Below, piece after piece: positions 1 through 14,100 of a stretch of DNA of 64,000 nt (position 1 is its first letter; every line of letters begins with the position of its first letter). Origin of the DNA: Lumbricus rubellus (Eukaryota; Annelida; Clitellata; Crassiclitellata; Lumbricidae); assembly GCA_945859605.1 (NCBI GenBank), contig OX243816.1:29633368-29697367 (forward strand), read 5' to 3'. The position numbers and the translations under genes were made by a program. A model generated the notes under the pieces. It ran no database searches. It saw nothing but the letters and a program-made list of their open reading frames with translations, and had not been told where the DNA came from.

Positions 1-1000
1 TCAGTGTCCTCAGCTGACATGCATAGTCACAGAAAGTGAACCAAGGGGAATAGGGTTTGACAACAGTTTTAAAGTCTATGTATGTACTGTGTATATATAT
101 GAATAAGCATGTATCCATGCTTGTATGTACCAGTTGTCTAGTATCTGTTTCTGTGTGTATGCCTTTGTGTGTGCATGTGTGTGTGTGTGTGTGTGCACAT
201 GTAGATTTGCATATGTGTGTTTGAGTGTGCGTGCATGTGTATGTGTACAGCGGAATACCATTTTACCAGTGACTACTTTTGCTGTTATGTTTGAAGGATA
301 TAATTAATCTACACAGGCTAAACTGGTGCATTACATAGTTATTAACGGAACAGAAAACAACGCTGGAGTTCAGGCAAACAGGCAACAATGAGGTTAAATG
401 GAAAGACAATAATTATGAAAGAACGCAATGTGACTGAGTACACAACACTGACCAGACACTAAGATCATGCAATTGCATGCACATATACACTATACACTGT
501 ATACAGTGTATGTATGCAAACTATGCATACATGTTTGTACACGGACAATGCATTTGTACTGTACTTTTCAAAACACCTATAGAAATCTATATACAAACTC
601 ACAAATTCTAGTTCTGTAAATGTTTACCATATCCTAGCACCATATAAGTCTTTTGTAAAATAAGTACCGGTAGTTGTTTACCATGTCTGGGTAATGTACC
701 CTCACCTTCCCAAAATGTAACAAAAATTTGCATGTCATCAAGTGCTGAATGCCTTTCAAAATGAGTGCATAAAAATCAGGTAGATTGAGAAGCTTTAGAT
801 AAATTAACCTGAAAATGCATATTGAGGCATATCAAGCATAAAACAAGAAATGTGACATGGAAAGTTATATTGGTTCAGTTTTTTCTTTTTTTCTCTAATC
901 GCACCATGAATTTAATGGCTCTTCTGGTCTTATAGGAACAGGGAAAGGGTTAACATAACGTTGCATGATAGAAAGTTGATCAGCAATAGACTAAACTTAC
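1..1000. other. intron of the FGD-like gene, no exon seen
   Basis: Holds a (TG)n run near 174-196 and otherwise AT-rich unique sequence. I looked on the minus strand for the remaining PH helix and for FYVE cysteines and saw neither. Confidence 0.5.
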
Positions 1001-1031
1001 AGAAATCCACTTCTCTTTTTCTTCCTTGGAG
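1001..1031 (-). CDS. FGD-like exon 14 (PH, last visible)
   Basis: Residues 956-966, phase 2 to 0: [10 protein letters not shown] is the start of the C-terminal PH helix with its Trp. The donor gtaagt is strong. The next exon was not found in positions 1-1000 and probably lies outside. Confidence 0.82.
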
Positions 1032-4000
1032 CTGAAAAGAGGATATTTCACACAACGATAATTATTATTATAATCTTCGTTTAATTTCAAACTTACACAA
1101 TGCAATATGATTGCAATTCATTAGAATAGGTGCAAATGTAATGTATCCTCAATGAATTAGATGACATAAAAATAGGTCAGTGTAGATATTTTGCTGTTCT
1201 TAGTAACAAAACCAGCAATTGCATCAACAACAAAAACTATAACATAAATAAGTACAAACAGTAATCTAACAGATCAAAATGAAAATCAACAAATTTTAAA
1301 GATAAGATAATAATATTCTTTAATAGACAACAGATAGAGATACCAGATGCTTGATATCTTAAATATAAAGCTTCAAAGTTAAAGTTTTTCCCATAAAATT
1401 GAAAATAGAGCAATAAAGCGAATAAAGAAACTGAATAATTATGCGCTAATTCAGCACCATTGTCTAATAACCACTCATTAATATGTGTGCTGAGCAATTT
1501 TGGGTGAGGGACATTCTCCTTACCCAGGATGCATTTCCAAGTAGCCCTGCTTGCTGATGACAAAAAACGTTTCAACTACTTCTTCCTTCTGTCTATCCAC
1601 CACCTGTATGACAAGAAACATTGAGACTTCTACACATCTTTACATCCAAGCAAAACATTGCTTGCAATGTAACAGACTGCACTTTGTCATCCCGATTTAT
1701 AATAAACAAAGAAATATAGACAAACAGATTAATTGTTATTGCCATTTTGCCCATGCCTTTTCATAATTGCTCTACATAAAATTACCAAATATCTCAAATT
1801 TCATGATTGCACTATGATTTGATTTGATTGAACTTGTTTGTTACCATACAGAAAATGGCCCACAACAACTGAACATTGAAGTTTAGGTGTTCCTGTTGTT
1901 ATTCTTTCAGAGTCCTGAACATACAAGAAATTTAATGTTTCCTAGTTTTAAAAAATCAAGAATGATCCACTTCTCTCCCATGTGTTGAAGCACTTTCTCA
2001 ATTACAGCAATAAATAAATATTTCAAAACAGTTTAACACACAATTAATAATGCAAGATATTTCAGATAAAAGATTTATGTAATTGGAAGTCAAAGCTACA
2101 CTCACCTGCATGCCATCAATATCCAGCTGAAGATTGAGTTTATACGGAGGAGTTATACCAAGTGGAAAGATCTTGCACACCAGCAATGTGTCGTTGAACT
2201 ACATTGCAAAACAATCAACACAAGCAACATGTATGAAAAATCAAGGTATTGTGCACCTAAATTTATAATGGTTATTATAAAGTAGCAAGTTGCAAAATTG
2301 TGTAATGCCATGACAGAAGATAAAATTGTATACTAAGTGTTGGCAATGCTCTGAACCAAAACCAAAAAATTTATGCACTATAACTTAAAGTGGTTTCTAA
2401 AATATAAATGACACAAAAATCTCTCAGACCTGTCAAGAATAGCATGACTTTCAAAAGAATTTGCTGTAAAATAACGTTAAAAGTAATTTCTTACCTATAA
2501 GCATCTGCTTAATTTTTTAATTTTCTTCACAGTAGTTATAAAACATTTGCAAAATGCACATTTAGAAAAACAGCTACACTTAGAGACTATGAATAAAAAA
2601 TCATTGAATATCTTGGTTGAGGTGACTCACCAGAAACAGGTGTTTGTCTTCATCAATGCATTGCTGCTGCGTGACCTTCAATCGTCCTTCCATTATCAGC
2701 TCTCTGCTTGGGGTCATCAGGTCAACCTTACTCCATAAGCTCTGCTGAACGTCCATGACCTTTCGATACTTTTCCTTTAAATTAAGAAACCCATGCTGCC
2801 TTAACCACATTGGAAAGCACTGATTTGGCTCTCGAGTTTTCAAGTGAAGGTATGGGTGAGTAAGTACGTAACGTCAAGGCTAAAGATCAGTATGGTAAGA
2901 CAAAAGATAAGAATGGTAAGATAAAGATGAGCATCATAAGACAAAAGATAAGTATGGTGGGGTAATAGTATGGTAAGGTGTTATTCCCACCAACCCCAAC
3001 TTATCCGGCATGACAACTCTATCGCAGTCCCCAAAATTAAATTCGCATACTTTGGAGCTTTGCTTTCCAAATGCTGCATTGGTTTCACAGACTTAGAGTA
3101 TATGTAGGCCACATCTCTGTACTGGTACCTTAAACATAACATGACACACTCGAATAGTGTACATAATTGCATAACAACCAATACGACCAACAAGAAGACA
3201 GAAGTAAGCCAGAAAAAGTTATGTAGGAATTAAGTTGTGCCAAAAAATCCATTCAATCTAGATTGGAGACATCAATGAACATAGACATTAGAAATGCACC
3301 ACTTACCATAGATGTAATGAAATCATTACAATGACTGGCGGCAGCAGTTACTTTCTGAACGGCTTCTAAAAACATGAGCAAGCAGTGTTTGCAACCATTA
3401 GAAACAAAATATTGATTAGCTATACACAGAAGTCATATAGCTAATCAATATTTTGCTTCTGATGGTTGCAATCATACTTTCTTTAAGGCAAAAACAGCAA
3501 CTCACTGTGGTAAGCATTTCACGTAATAGATTTAACCTGCTCACACATTTTAGGGTTTAGGATAAATGTAAATAAGCTATGGGTTTTGAGCCCTGGCATC
3601 ACATTTAATAAAAACTAACAAAATTACCAAATCACTGACTAATCATTCATTCACAGAATTTTGTGTTGTGTCAATTTGAAATTAAACAAAGATCATTATG
3701 TGATCAAGCACTAGTCATACACACACTATTCACAACTATGCACGTCATAAAACCAGACTTGCTTTCCTACACACCAGACACATCATTTAATTGAAGACCC
3801 AACATGAGTCACCAGAATGTAATTAATTCATAAGAAATTGTCAGCTCAACTTACTCAAAGACTTTTCTCTTTCGTGAGAATCCTCCGGTAAATTCTCCAG
3901 ATACTCTAACACAGATGACGACATATCTTACATAATATATTAATCATTAAAAGTCCGATGTCACATAACTATGAAAAATTACCTAATTGTTCTGAATGAT

Positions 4001-7000
4001 TATCATAACAATTACTTGTAGACAGATTCGTTATTATTCAGTAATTTCAGCAATCATGACAACAGGAGCTTTACGGTCGTGCGACATACTCAATTTTCAT
4101 AATTATAGAATCTCAACGCATCTGGCATTGTCTTCTTGCAGGTTCTGTGATAACGCCTGCTCAGCAAATTATTCTATTGAGATCAATATTTCATGGAATT
4201 ATCTTAAATTTCTGTTGCATCAGCTTAACATGATATACCATCATACATGCAATGATTCCATCTGATTCTTAGTCACATAGAAATCCATAATGAGCGACAG
4301 AAAATAGACGGACGTAAATATAAAATTATCACGTACTGTTGAGCAGTAGTTCGTATCGTGGAATTCGAAGTATAGGTTCCAGCATGTGATGCTCTAGAGT
4401 CAGAGACTGACAGACTGGCTTTTGCTGAAAAGGTTTCAACAAACACTCCATGACAAACACAGGTTTTAAAAAAATCAATAGGCCTATAGTACAGCAAAAA
4501 CCAAACACTCAGATCATTTTTTTACCGTGCTAGAGTCGGCAGCGCTTCTGAGTAGTCCCCCTTGAAGAAGCGCTATATAAATTCTTGAATGAATGAATGA
4601 ATGAATGAATCCTCTAATTCAACAAAAGCCTAGCGCAACTATCCTCTGACTTTTTTGTTCATCTCAAAACTGTATTTTTTTCAACCATATTTGGACTGGA
4701 AATGTACCTGAGTTGTAGTCCAGAAAAGCATTACATAAATGCTTGTAATGAATGAATTATAAGTTGTAAGTCTGTTTCTTTCTACTGTACTTTTTTTCAA
4801 CGTCATCACTGCTACTTGGGTTCAATAAAATTAATTGATTATGGTTAAATTTATATTTAATTAATTATTACTCAAATATTCTAAGAAGTACAATAAAATT
4901 TATGGTTATGGCTAAAATTTATGGTTAATTAATATTTAAATATTCTAAGAAGCACAATAAAATTTATGGTTATGGCTAAAATTTATGGTTAATTAATATT
5001 TAAATATTCTAAGAAGTTCAACCAAATGTATGGTTAAGTAATCCTTACTTAAATATTCAAAGAAGTTCATTGCAATCATCCACCACAATATTAGCAACTG
5101 GCAATCATTGTTCTGTGTATCAATAGAAATCCTAAGAGAAAAGTTGAATGCAATGCCAACCTGTATGCCATGGATGAATCGACTGAACTCTGGTACTTTG
5201 ATCTTCCAAAGCTCAATCAATCTCATTGATGTTGAAAAGTTGCAGCTGTACTCTGCGTACAGCTTAAGAAAATCCGCTCCTTTGAGGAAAACGTCTTCAA
5301 TCTTTCTCCTATTTTCCCTACATAAACATATATGTTTTTTATTCTTTTGAAACTGTAAAATAGAGACCAATTATGCATCCTAAATGTATATACCAACTCA
5401 ATCAATCTATCCGTCCATTCATTCTTCTATCCACCGATCAAACAATCTATCCATGCATTCATCCATCTGACCTTCCCTTCATCCATCCATCCGTCAATCC
5501 ACTCTTCAATCCATCCACTCACTGACCCATCTGCCACTGACCTATGCTATCTCCACTCTTTAGTCTTCCCACTTGTCCATCAACCCATCCACCAACCCAA
5601 TCACAAGACCATACACCCAAAAACCAACCAATCCAGTTTGGCACTGAGAATTAGGATATTTACATTAAATCAGCGATAAAAGTGCCTCCCACTCTTGTAC
5701 CATTCATTCTTACTTGTTGATACAAGCTTCCAGTTCAGGTAGAAAGAAACCGGAATGGAGTTTGTAAATGACGTCGATGTTGAGGAAGATCTGTCGGAGG
5801 ACATCCACTGGAATGTAATTCTTCTCCTGGTTCCACGTCGTTACGGCAACTCGAAACTCCTACAACGGATGGAGACAGACATTTCCAAACGCATTACTAA
5901 CAAAGCTGAACTTCTATGCACAAATGTATAATAAGCTAACTAACATATAACTTTTCAAAAGCCGGCTTGCTAGTAAAGTATATAAGGAAGTAATCTACAG
6001 CCTATAGCCATGTAGTAAAATAGAAGCAAACAACTAATAAAGGTTTTCAAGATGTGTAATGTCATAGCAGTGCAAGTAATTTGTTACCAACACTACGCAG
6101 GAAGTTATAGTGATAGTCCGCAGTGACCTGTGGCCCTTCATACTGCCTTCTTGAGCACAATCACCAAATTACCTTCTGAATCGCTGCTATAATTAAAATC
6201 GATTGCTCACCAACTTACAGCACTCTAATCTTTATGGCGTATTATCATTATTATTATAATTATCATTATTATTATTATTTTTATTATTATTTTTATTATT
6301 ATTTTTATTGTGAGCTCCACTTTTCCAACAATGAAACTCAAAACATGATTCGCAGCCACCAACGTTTTGTATGTATGCCTCAACAAATCCAATAGGTCTC
6401 TGCTGTTCCAATCTGTAGGATTGTAGGATTTTCCACCTATATACCAGCTCTGCTTCCTTATGTCACTGCTGATGTCATAAACTCTCTAAACTACTGTTGT
6501 CATTGCCATCAAAGCCATATAACTCACATCCACTGCCACCACCCGTTCTTAAGGACTTTGTCGTTGTTTAACAAGAAAATCTAAGGCAGAGATTCATTCC
6601 TGTTTCCTATAGACAGGCTATTATTTTCACAAGCACTCAAATCCTGCTGCAGTATATAGGACACAACACATCATCACAAAAGCTTAAATTAAAAAGAAAA
6701 ACTTAATAATACAGCATGAGATAAGCTGATGCTGGCGGAGGACACAGCAAAGGGCCGCAAATCCTGCTACACTAGGATATAATAAGTATACCATAATGAT
6801 TTATAACAGAACAGCCAAATAAACATTAATAGTATATATTTATATACCATTATATATAATTACATATATACATATAATTATATATACACATACATACACA
6901 TACCATAGCTTCCCTTAAGTAGATATATATTTTAGATAAACGTTGAATATATCTTCACACCATCATAAATTTACACTTATGCAAACCACTTAAGGCATCA

Positions 7001-8109
7001 AATTTATCTTCAAATTATCAGATATTTACCACAACCAGGCACACACATATATAAATACATTCAAGTACATGCGCAGACACGCACGCACCAACATGAACCC
7101 CTATCACAGGACCATACAATAAACTTTTTTGTTTCACCGTGGTTGGACTGAGAACGTTTCTGAGTGGATTTCTTGAAGGGGTACTATATAAATTCTTGAA
7201 ATGAATGAGATATGAATAAAATATTTTAAAAATAATAGGAAATATGATCTTACATCATTGATCAGCTTTAATCTTTCGATGTACTTTCTTTCTGTTTCTA
7301 CGATCTCATGTATGATCCGATCTAACTTCGTAACTGGTTCCTTTAAAAATAACACAAAGAGCAGCATTTAAAGAATTTGCTGTTCATTTAAAAATTCATT
7401 TAAAGAGTCATTGAGTGATTGCAGAAATTTTACAAGTAATCCTAACCCCATGGTTGACAAGGTCTGATTACTGTATCAACACGGCAGAGATACCAACAGA
7501 GTAGAAGTGGATGCATCTCACAAGAGCATACAAAAATGATTGAGATGTGGAGAATAAAAACTATAAAATACAGCGATCATTAATGTAAATACAACAAAGG
7601 TAGGAACATATGCAATACAAAATCATCTTTCTGTATGGATCAGAAATTAAATATATTCAATATGTCACAGCTTGCTTTTAGATAAGTTTTGTTGTTAGAC
7701 TAAAACGCATCTGTTGGCTTTGGCACGGAGAAGGTAGAAGGGTAACAGGTAGGCACAAAGTTCAGAAGGACAAGGGTTCAATACCCACTAGACCCCGTAT
7801 GGTTGATTCAGTCTTCAACTCTTTTGAGGACGACTATAAAATCCATAGTTCAGATTGACACCTTGCAGGCTGCCATGCAGTTACATTTGACTACTGTTAA
7901 ACTTTCTATCATCTGTTAATACAATATCATGCAATCTAAGTGTATTATAGTTGTCAATTTGAATTAATACACGATTTAATATTATTATTGTTATTATTGT
8001 TACTACAATTATTATCAATTACCTCAGTGTAATATGTAATATCACAATATTACAAAATCGTGTAATCTTTGTGCATAAATGACAATTTGAATTCATAAAT
8101 GATTTAATC

Positions 8110-8161
<52 letters not shown>

Positions 8162-11100
8162 CATTATGAATTACCTCAGTACTGCTGCTATCACTACGTG
8201 GCTCTTCAGCTCTCTGCATCAGAACACCACAATCATCTGTCGCATATTCATATTCGTCATCACTCGAAAAAGATTCATAACTTGACGAGCTACAAGAGTT
8301 TCTACTACTGCTCTCCGAAGCAGCATCCGTAGACAGACCGCGTTCATGGTGGCATCCTGTCTCACAATGCTTCTTATTGTTATTCGCATTACCTTCACGC
8401 AAAACAATTGCAGAGGGAAACTCATAATTCTCATAGATATTCTCTTCATCATTAGAGCCACTAGCAGTTTCTTCTTTGTTTATCTTGGATTCAGAATTCT
8501 TCGTCGTTGTTGAAGGAACTTCATGACACTGGCAAGATTTGTTCCTAGGCTTCCTGCATATTTCACAGACAGACGTGGAGGAACTTTGCGTTGACTTTTG
8601 GAAACTTCTGTTGCGGTGAACACCTTCCAGATCACTGTTCGACGTAACACTGTTCGTGCGAGAAAATTCTAACCCTAGTATTTCTGATATATAAACTATG
8701 TCGTAATCGTCCAAATCTGAGATTACGCTCTCTGCTGAGGAACTCTCATCAAAAACCGACGATGATGAGCCAAAATTCTCGTGCTGTGATCCAGGAACCG
8801 AAAGATGTTCACTTTTGTTAATGTTGAGAGTGTCGTCTGAAGATCGGAAAGACGATGAAGATAAAGAGTTCTGCTCACGCACGACTATCATTGGTGGACT
8901 GAGGTCAATTTCTTCATAAATTGATTCGTCACATTCAAAATTCTCAGCAGATTTGCTCGTATGATCAGCAGTTTTTGAACCTTTACCTGTCACATTTGCA
9001 GCATCAGAATGATTAAGAACTTCGGAATGATTAGGAATTACGTCAACATCAATGTCTTCATACACGCTTTCTTTTATCGGAACGACTTGCGATGGAGCAC
9101 AACAAACTTCTTTAGGCGGTTGTAACTCAATTTCTTCGTAATGTTCATCATTGTTAACTACAACTAAGTCCTTTTGCATATCGATATATTCACAGTCTTC
9201 TTTTCTCGTCTCATCAGAAATTACATAATTTGTGTCGGGGCAATCAACTGTTTCTACCGTCTTCATTTCTTCGTTGACTTGTTCGTCGTCTGCTTTATCG
9301 TTCGGCGAGTAGTCCTTACAGGCACCAATTGTGATTCTTTTGTTGATATCTGCAGGATTGTCAATCGTGATGCACTCGATTGGTAACATGATTTCGCTTT
9401 CATCGTGCTCACAGCCGAGTACGATTTCTTGTGATTCATCGACTTTGTGATCGATGTGAATTGCTGGATGACTCGGTTCTTGGTGGTGAATTACTGGATG
9501 ACTCGGTTCTTGGTGGTGAATTACTGGATGACTCGGTTCTTGGCGGTGAATTACTGGATGACTCGGTTCTTGGCGGTGAATTGCTGGATGACTCGGTTCT
9601 TGGCGGTGAATTGCTGGATGACTCGGTTCTTGGCGGTGAATTGCTGGACTTGTTGGTTGCGACAAACTGACTGAACAAGAATCGAGTTCGTGAGGTGAGA
9701 ATAGAGATGGCGTCAGAAGAATCCACTTCTCTTCCGTCGTTCGACTCTTCTTTACACGATCTGAAGATTGTTCACAGTAAAAACATTTTATTAGATGTAT
9801 GTGATAATTGATAATTGCATTGTTTCACAGTATTGATGACGACAATATCTGTTGAAAAATATGGGTTAAAAAATTATTTTCAAAGGACAAAATGCTGGTG
9901 CAAATCTAAACTGAGACTGTGTATGGTACTGCGAAAAAGTAGAGAACTTCCTCTACAAAAATGATCTTTTACTGACGAGACATACATGAAAATCATTAAG
10001 TTTACCGGTAGTTGTCCACAAGATTTCCAATAGGATATTCAATTTGCTGTGATGAAGCAGAATGTGGTGGAACTAACATTTATATTGGCATAGGAGAATG
10101 AGAAGTTTACGTCATATCATTACACTCAGATCTTTTGCAAAATATTTTTATCAGTACTTTCACTACAATTAGCAAAACTCACTGTCATTGCATCACTGTG
10201 ACTAGAATACAGTTTTTGCTTAGGCACAATACATTGCCTCCTATCCCTATGTGACCTGCTGCAGAATTAAATGTTCTGGCCTTCTATCAGACATTCAATC
10301 GAGTTTGTCAAATTTTTTAATTTCTTCTATTTTCATTCACACTGATCTAATTAGGCTACTGAGTCCTGACCTACATTGGAAGGTGAGAAAGGGCAAGCAA
10401 AATTTTACGTTTGTTTTTAATTTTCCTATTACAAAATGAGCATATAAAAAAACAAGCGACAGGTCTTTCATTAGATGGCTGAGAGTCACATACTAGACAG
10501 CAACTTCTTGATATTTGTTTACTTATCAATGCATTCATGAGACAGACGACAAGTGTCTCCTGTCAAAGAAGCATGCCTTGAAATTTTAAGCAGCAAAGAA
10601 AATGTGCAAATTAATTAATTGTCCACGGAAGTGGTACATACATAGGCTACTAACCAGGTTTTTTCCTCAAAATAGCAAAACCTTCCATCAAAGACCCAGA
10701 CAGCCTTTTAGATGGCACATTTCGATTGGTAGGTTCTAAAACAGCAAACAACATGTTAATTTTTTCAACCTGCCAACAAAGAAATTTAAGCTTGTTGTGC
10801 CAGAATTTAATATGATACACAAGAAAAGTAGCCATAACAAACCGCTGAGATCTAATCCTTTTAAATTAATTTTCAAAAGACCAGTCTGGCAGAACAGAAA
10901 TGCGGGGATGGGAAAAAAACAAAACCAGTTAGCAAGAATAACACTGAATGAACAGTATTGTGCGCTGGCAAAGGGAACTGTCTCGGACCTTGTGTCACCC
11001 CCTTGCAACTTATTCAGTTTTGGGAACCAACTGTCTTGGTATTGAAGTTTAATGTCTTGCCTGCAAGTCTGATCTAAATCTATGTATACACATAATTTTA

Positions 11101-14100
11101 TGGGCTAACTCAGGCTAAGAGAAATCAGATCTGTAAAGAAGAAGTGCTCACAAAGTCATCAAAGAGAGCAAAAAACAGACGTGACCACTTCAATCATCAT
11201 CATTATTGAATGATTACAGGACATTTAGGAAATACGAAATACGTAAAATATTTCATTGTTCATAAATTTCATCTCTTTGCAAGTGTCAGAGTAAACTGAA
11301 CTGTTGGTATTTTGAAATTTACATTTGTATATAGCACTGTATAATATACAAGGTAATCGCAACAAGTCTGTTTCGTCTGTAGTGTTGCAAACTTGTAGTA
11401 TAATATATTCCACTACGTTGCAATGTACTCTAAAGCAGGCCGGTTGAACTTTATAGTACCTCATTGTATTGCATTATAGGCTAAAGTGGACCTTATATTT
11501 TTGTACGACGTATAAATGCAATCAAGAGTAAACAAAAATTAATGCATAAATTTAGAGCACAAACATGACTATGAGTAATTACAATTTGGTAGATATGTTA
11601 ATATCAGTGGGGTGAAGCAGCTAGATGCCCTTTTATGCTACGCACCAGTAGTTAAAACCTGACTAAACACATGTAGGCAGTTGGACAGGTCTCAAGGTAA
11701 AAGGTAATGGCACAAACAACGATACAGGGTGATTGGATGAATGTCTAAAGAGTTAAATTAAGACCATCATGTGATTATTTACCGCCCACGAGTCGTAAAT
11801 ATAGCTCCCTTTTTAAGCGGGGCAAATAGAGTTTATGAAGGGCGCGACATAGCATAATGTCACATCATGTGACATCAATAGAAATGGGTTCAATAAATGG
11901 GGTGGACAGCTGTTCTCTCCTTCAACAGCAATTGTCCCTCTATGCCCCTCCTGTATCATATGCAAAACACACAGTCAGCAAACCGACATACTACTTAAGT
12001 CAGTTTTCTTCCAGTCTGGATGACTCGGCACCACATGATGTCATGAGCCTGCTCTGCTGGTGTGCCGCAGTTGGATACTAATTGTGCAGCCTTTTCTATA
12101 AAAAATGTTACAAACTACAATCAACAAAACGCCTATTATAATCAGGGTGAGAATCGCCAGGAGTTTGGGATTACCCCAGGTCTTTTTTTTAGGAAAAAAC
12201 AGCAAAGTCTTCATTGCACACTCCAACTCGACATAAATCAACTTCTTGCCCACCCCAGTTATTTCTCCACAATTCTCATATCGACAAAGCATTCTTAAAC
12301 CTAAAGCTTTTAAAATTAAGAACTAGCTGAACAATGTAAATTAAATTCAGACTAGTTGCCATTGACTGAACAACTTTTAGTATTGGTTCCTTGTTCTGAA
12401 AAGGTTTGGAATCACTGGCTTAAACATTGTGCCAGTGAATATATTTCACGCAGTGGTAGTGCTGTTGATTGTAGCATGTATGCAACCGTCCACATTATTT
12501 ACGTCCTCAGAACAGATGCTGTAGATCAGGTGAAGTCAGTTAGCTGCAGAATGTGAAGCAAGGTAAGATGAGATATTGAGATATTGAGATAATCCCATAA
12601 TCATAAGGTACAGCTAGAGAGTAAACATCACAACAGAATCAGAGAGCTGGACAGACGTTTACTGTTGGTTTTGGAGTACAACATAAAAAAATCTTAAATT
12701 GAAACCACACACTCTCATTCCAGATGCATTCTACTAGTTCCAAACACAAGCAAAAAGAGAATTTAATGCTCAGCATTGCAGGCAGAACCTCAGGCAAAGA
12801 TATCAAAAGCATTCAGAGTGTTGACAAAGAAAATGGTGGTTACACCCATGTGACAATGGATCCATAACAAAGAGAGTGGTTTCAGCGACCCAGACATAGA
12901 TATCCTTATTTTTTCTTACTGCTATTGAATGCTGACTCGCCGAGACTTCGGAATTTCTCCACGAGACGTCGAACAGTTCCTGGTTGGATGGATTGATTAA
13001 GTTCCTGTTCTGGTTGACTCTGTCGATCACCAGATGAAGCAGCGGATTGGCTTCCATCTCTCTACAAAGGCAACAAGACACAACTGTCTAGTTGAACTCT
13101 AATCTCATCCTAAACCAGGGTGTAGCCAAGGCAAAATTTCTTGGGGTTGCATCTCGGTAATTCCAAAGTACGGTATATGGTTGAAAAATACAATAAATTA
13201 GTTTTAAAATTTTGGATATTATTTTGGGGGTTTTAACCCGCAGACCCACTAAGCAAGGCACATGTCTTCAACTTGCCAACAATGCACCTTTTCCTGTGTT
13301 GGACCTTGCTCCTGGAACAGTGCTTCGTTGCATTTGCGTATGTGTAGTATCTTAGACCTGTCTTAAAATACTTTTGTAATCAGTGGTGTAGTGGGGGGAA
13401 TGCCGTTCCCCCACTTTTTCCATGGATAATGGAATATTAATAATACTACTACTAATAATAATATTATTATAAAGAGCGTTCCCCCACTTCATTTTTTAGG
13501 ACTACACTACTGTTTGTAATGTAATTTCATTATGACAATTTCTATAACCCCATCAGCAGCAAGCTACTTCTAGTATGCTTAACACAACAAACGCACGCAC
13601 GCACATGTGCACGCAAACACACATTGTCAAATGCATCTTTTAATATCCGCTACATAGCCAGGTGGCAAGAGATATCATGAGTCTTTTCTTGAATACGGAA
13701 ATGCATGCACACACAAACACACACACATGTATGCACGCATGCACAAAAGGCCAACAACTAGTATGACATAAATCAAATTCCCAAAAAATCAGTAAGCACA
13801 GAGATGAAAGGTTACGAATTCTGAACTAAGAAAGCCTGCAAAATGGCTGCATCAGACCTCTTCTAAAATGCTGTCTTATCATGTCAGGAATTAGCCTTTG
13901 ACTACATAACTATTTTTGTCATAAATGTAAATGTACTCAATTTTATATCGCGTATAGCAAATGTATATTGATTCAACCATGCTCCTCATTTTTTGCTGAA
14001 TTGATAGGGTGAGCAGAAATAAAATTTTGATCCACATGCTGTTAAACCAAATTATATCAGAATTTGTGCTGGAACAAAAGTACCGTATGTTATAATGGAG

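Noticed and set aside
8019..8174. Poly-Asn and following residues as part of the FGD protein
   Set aside because: The frame runs past a good GAG/gtaatt donor into an (ATT)n microsatellite, and the DH domain resumes in phase 0 at 7340.
9431..9726. Open frames on the opposite strand and in another frame over the 30-bp repeat
   Set aside because: Shadow frames of the coding minisatellite.
13115..13260. Possible element starting cagggtgtagccaag
   Set aside because: No matching right end or duplication seen.
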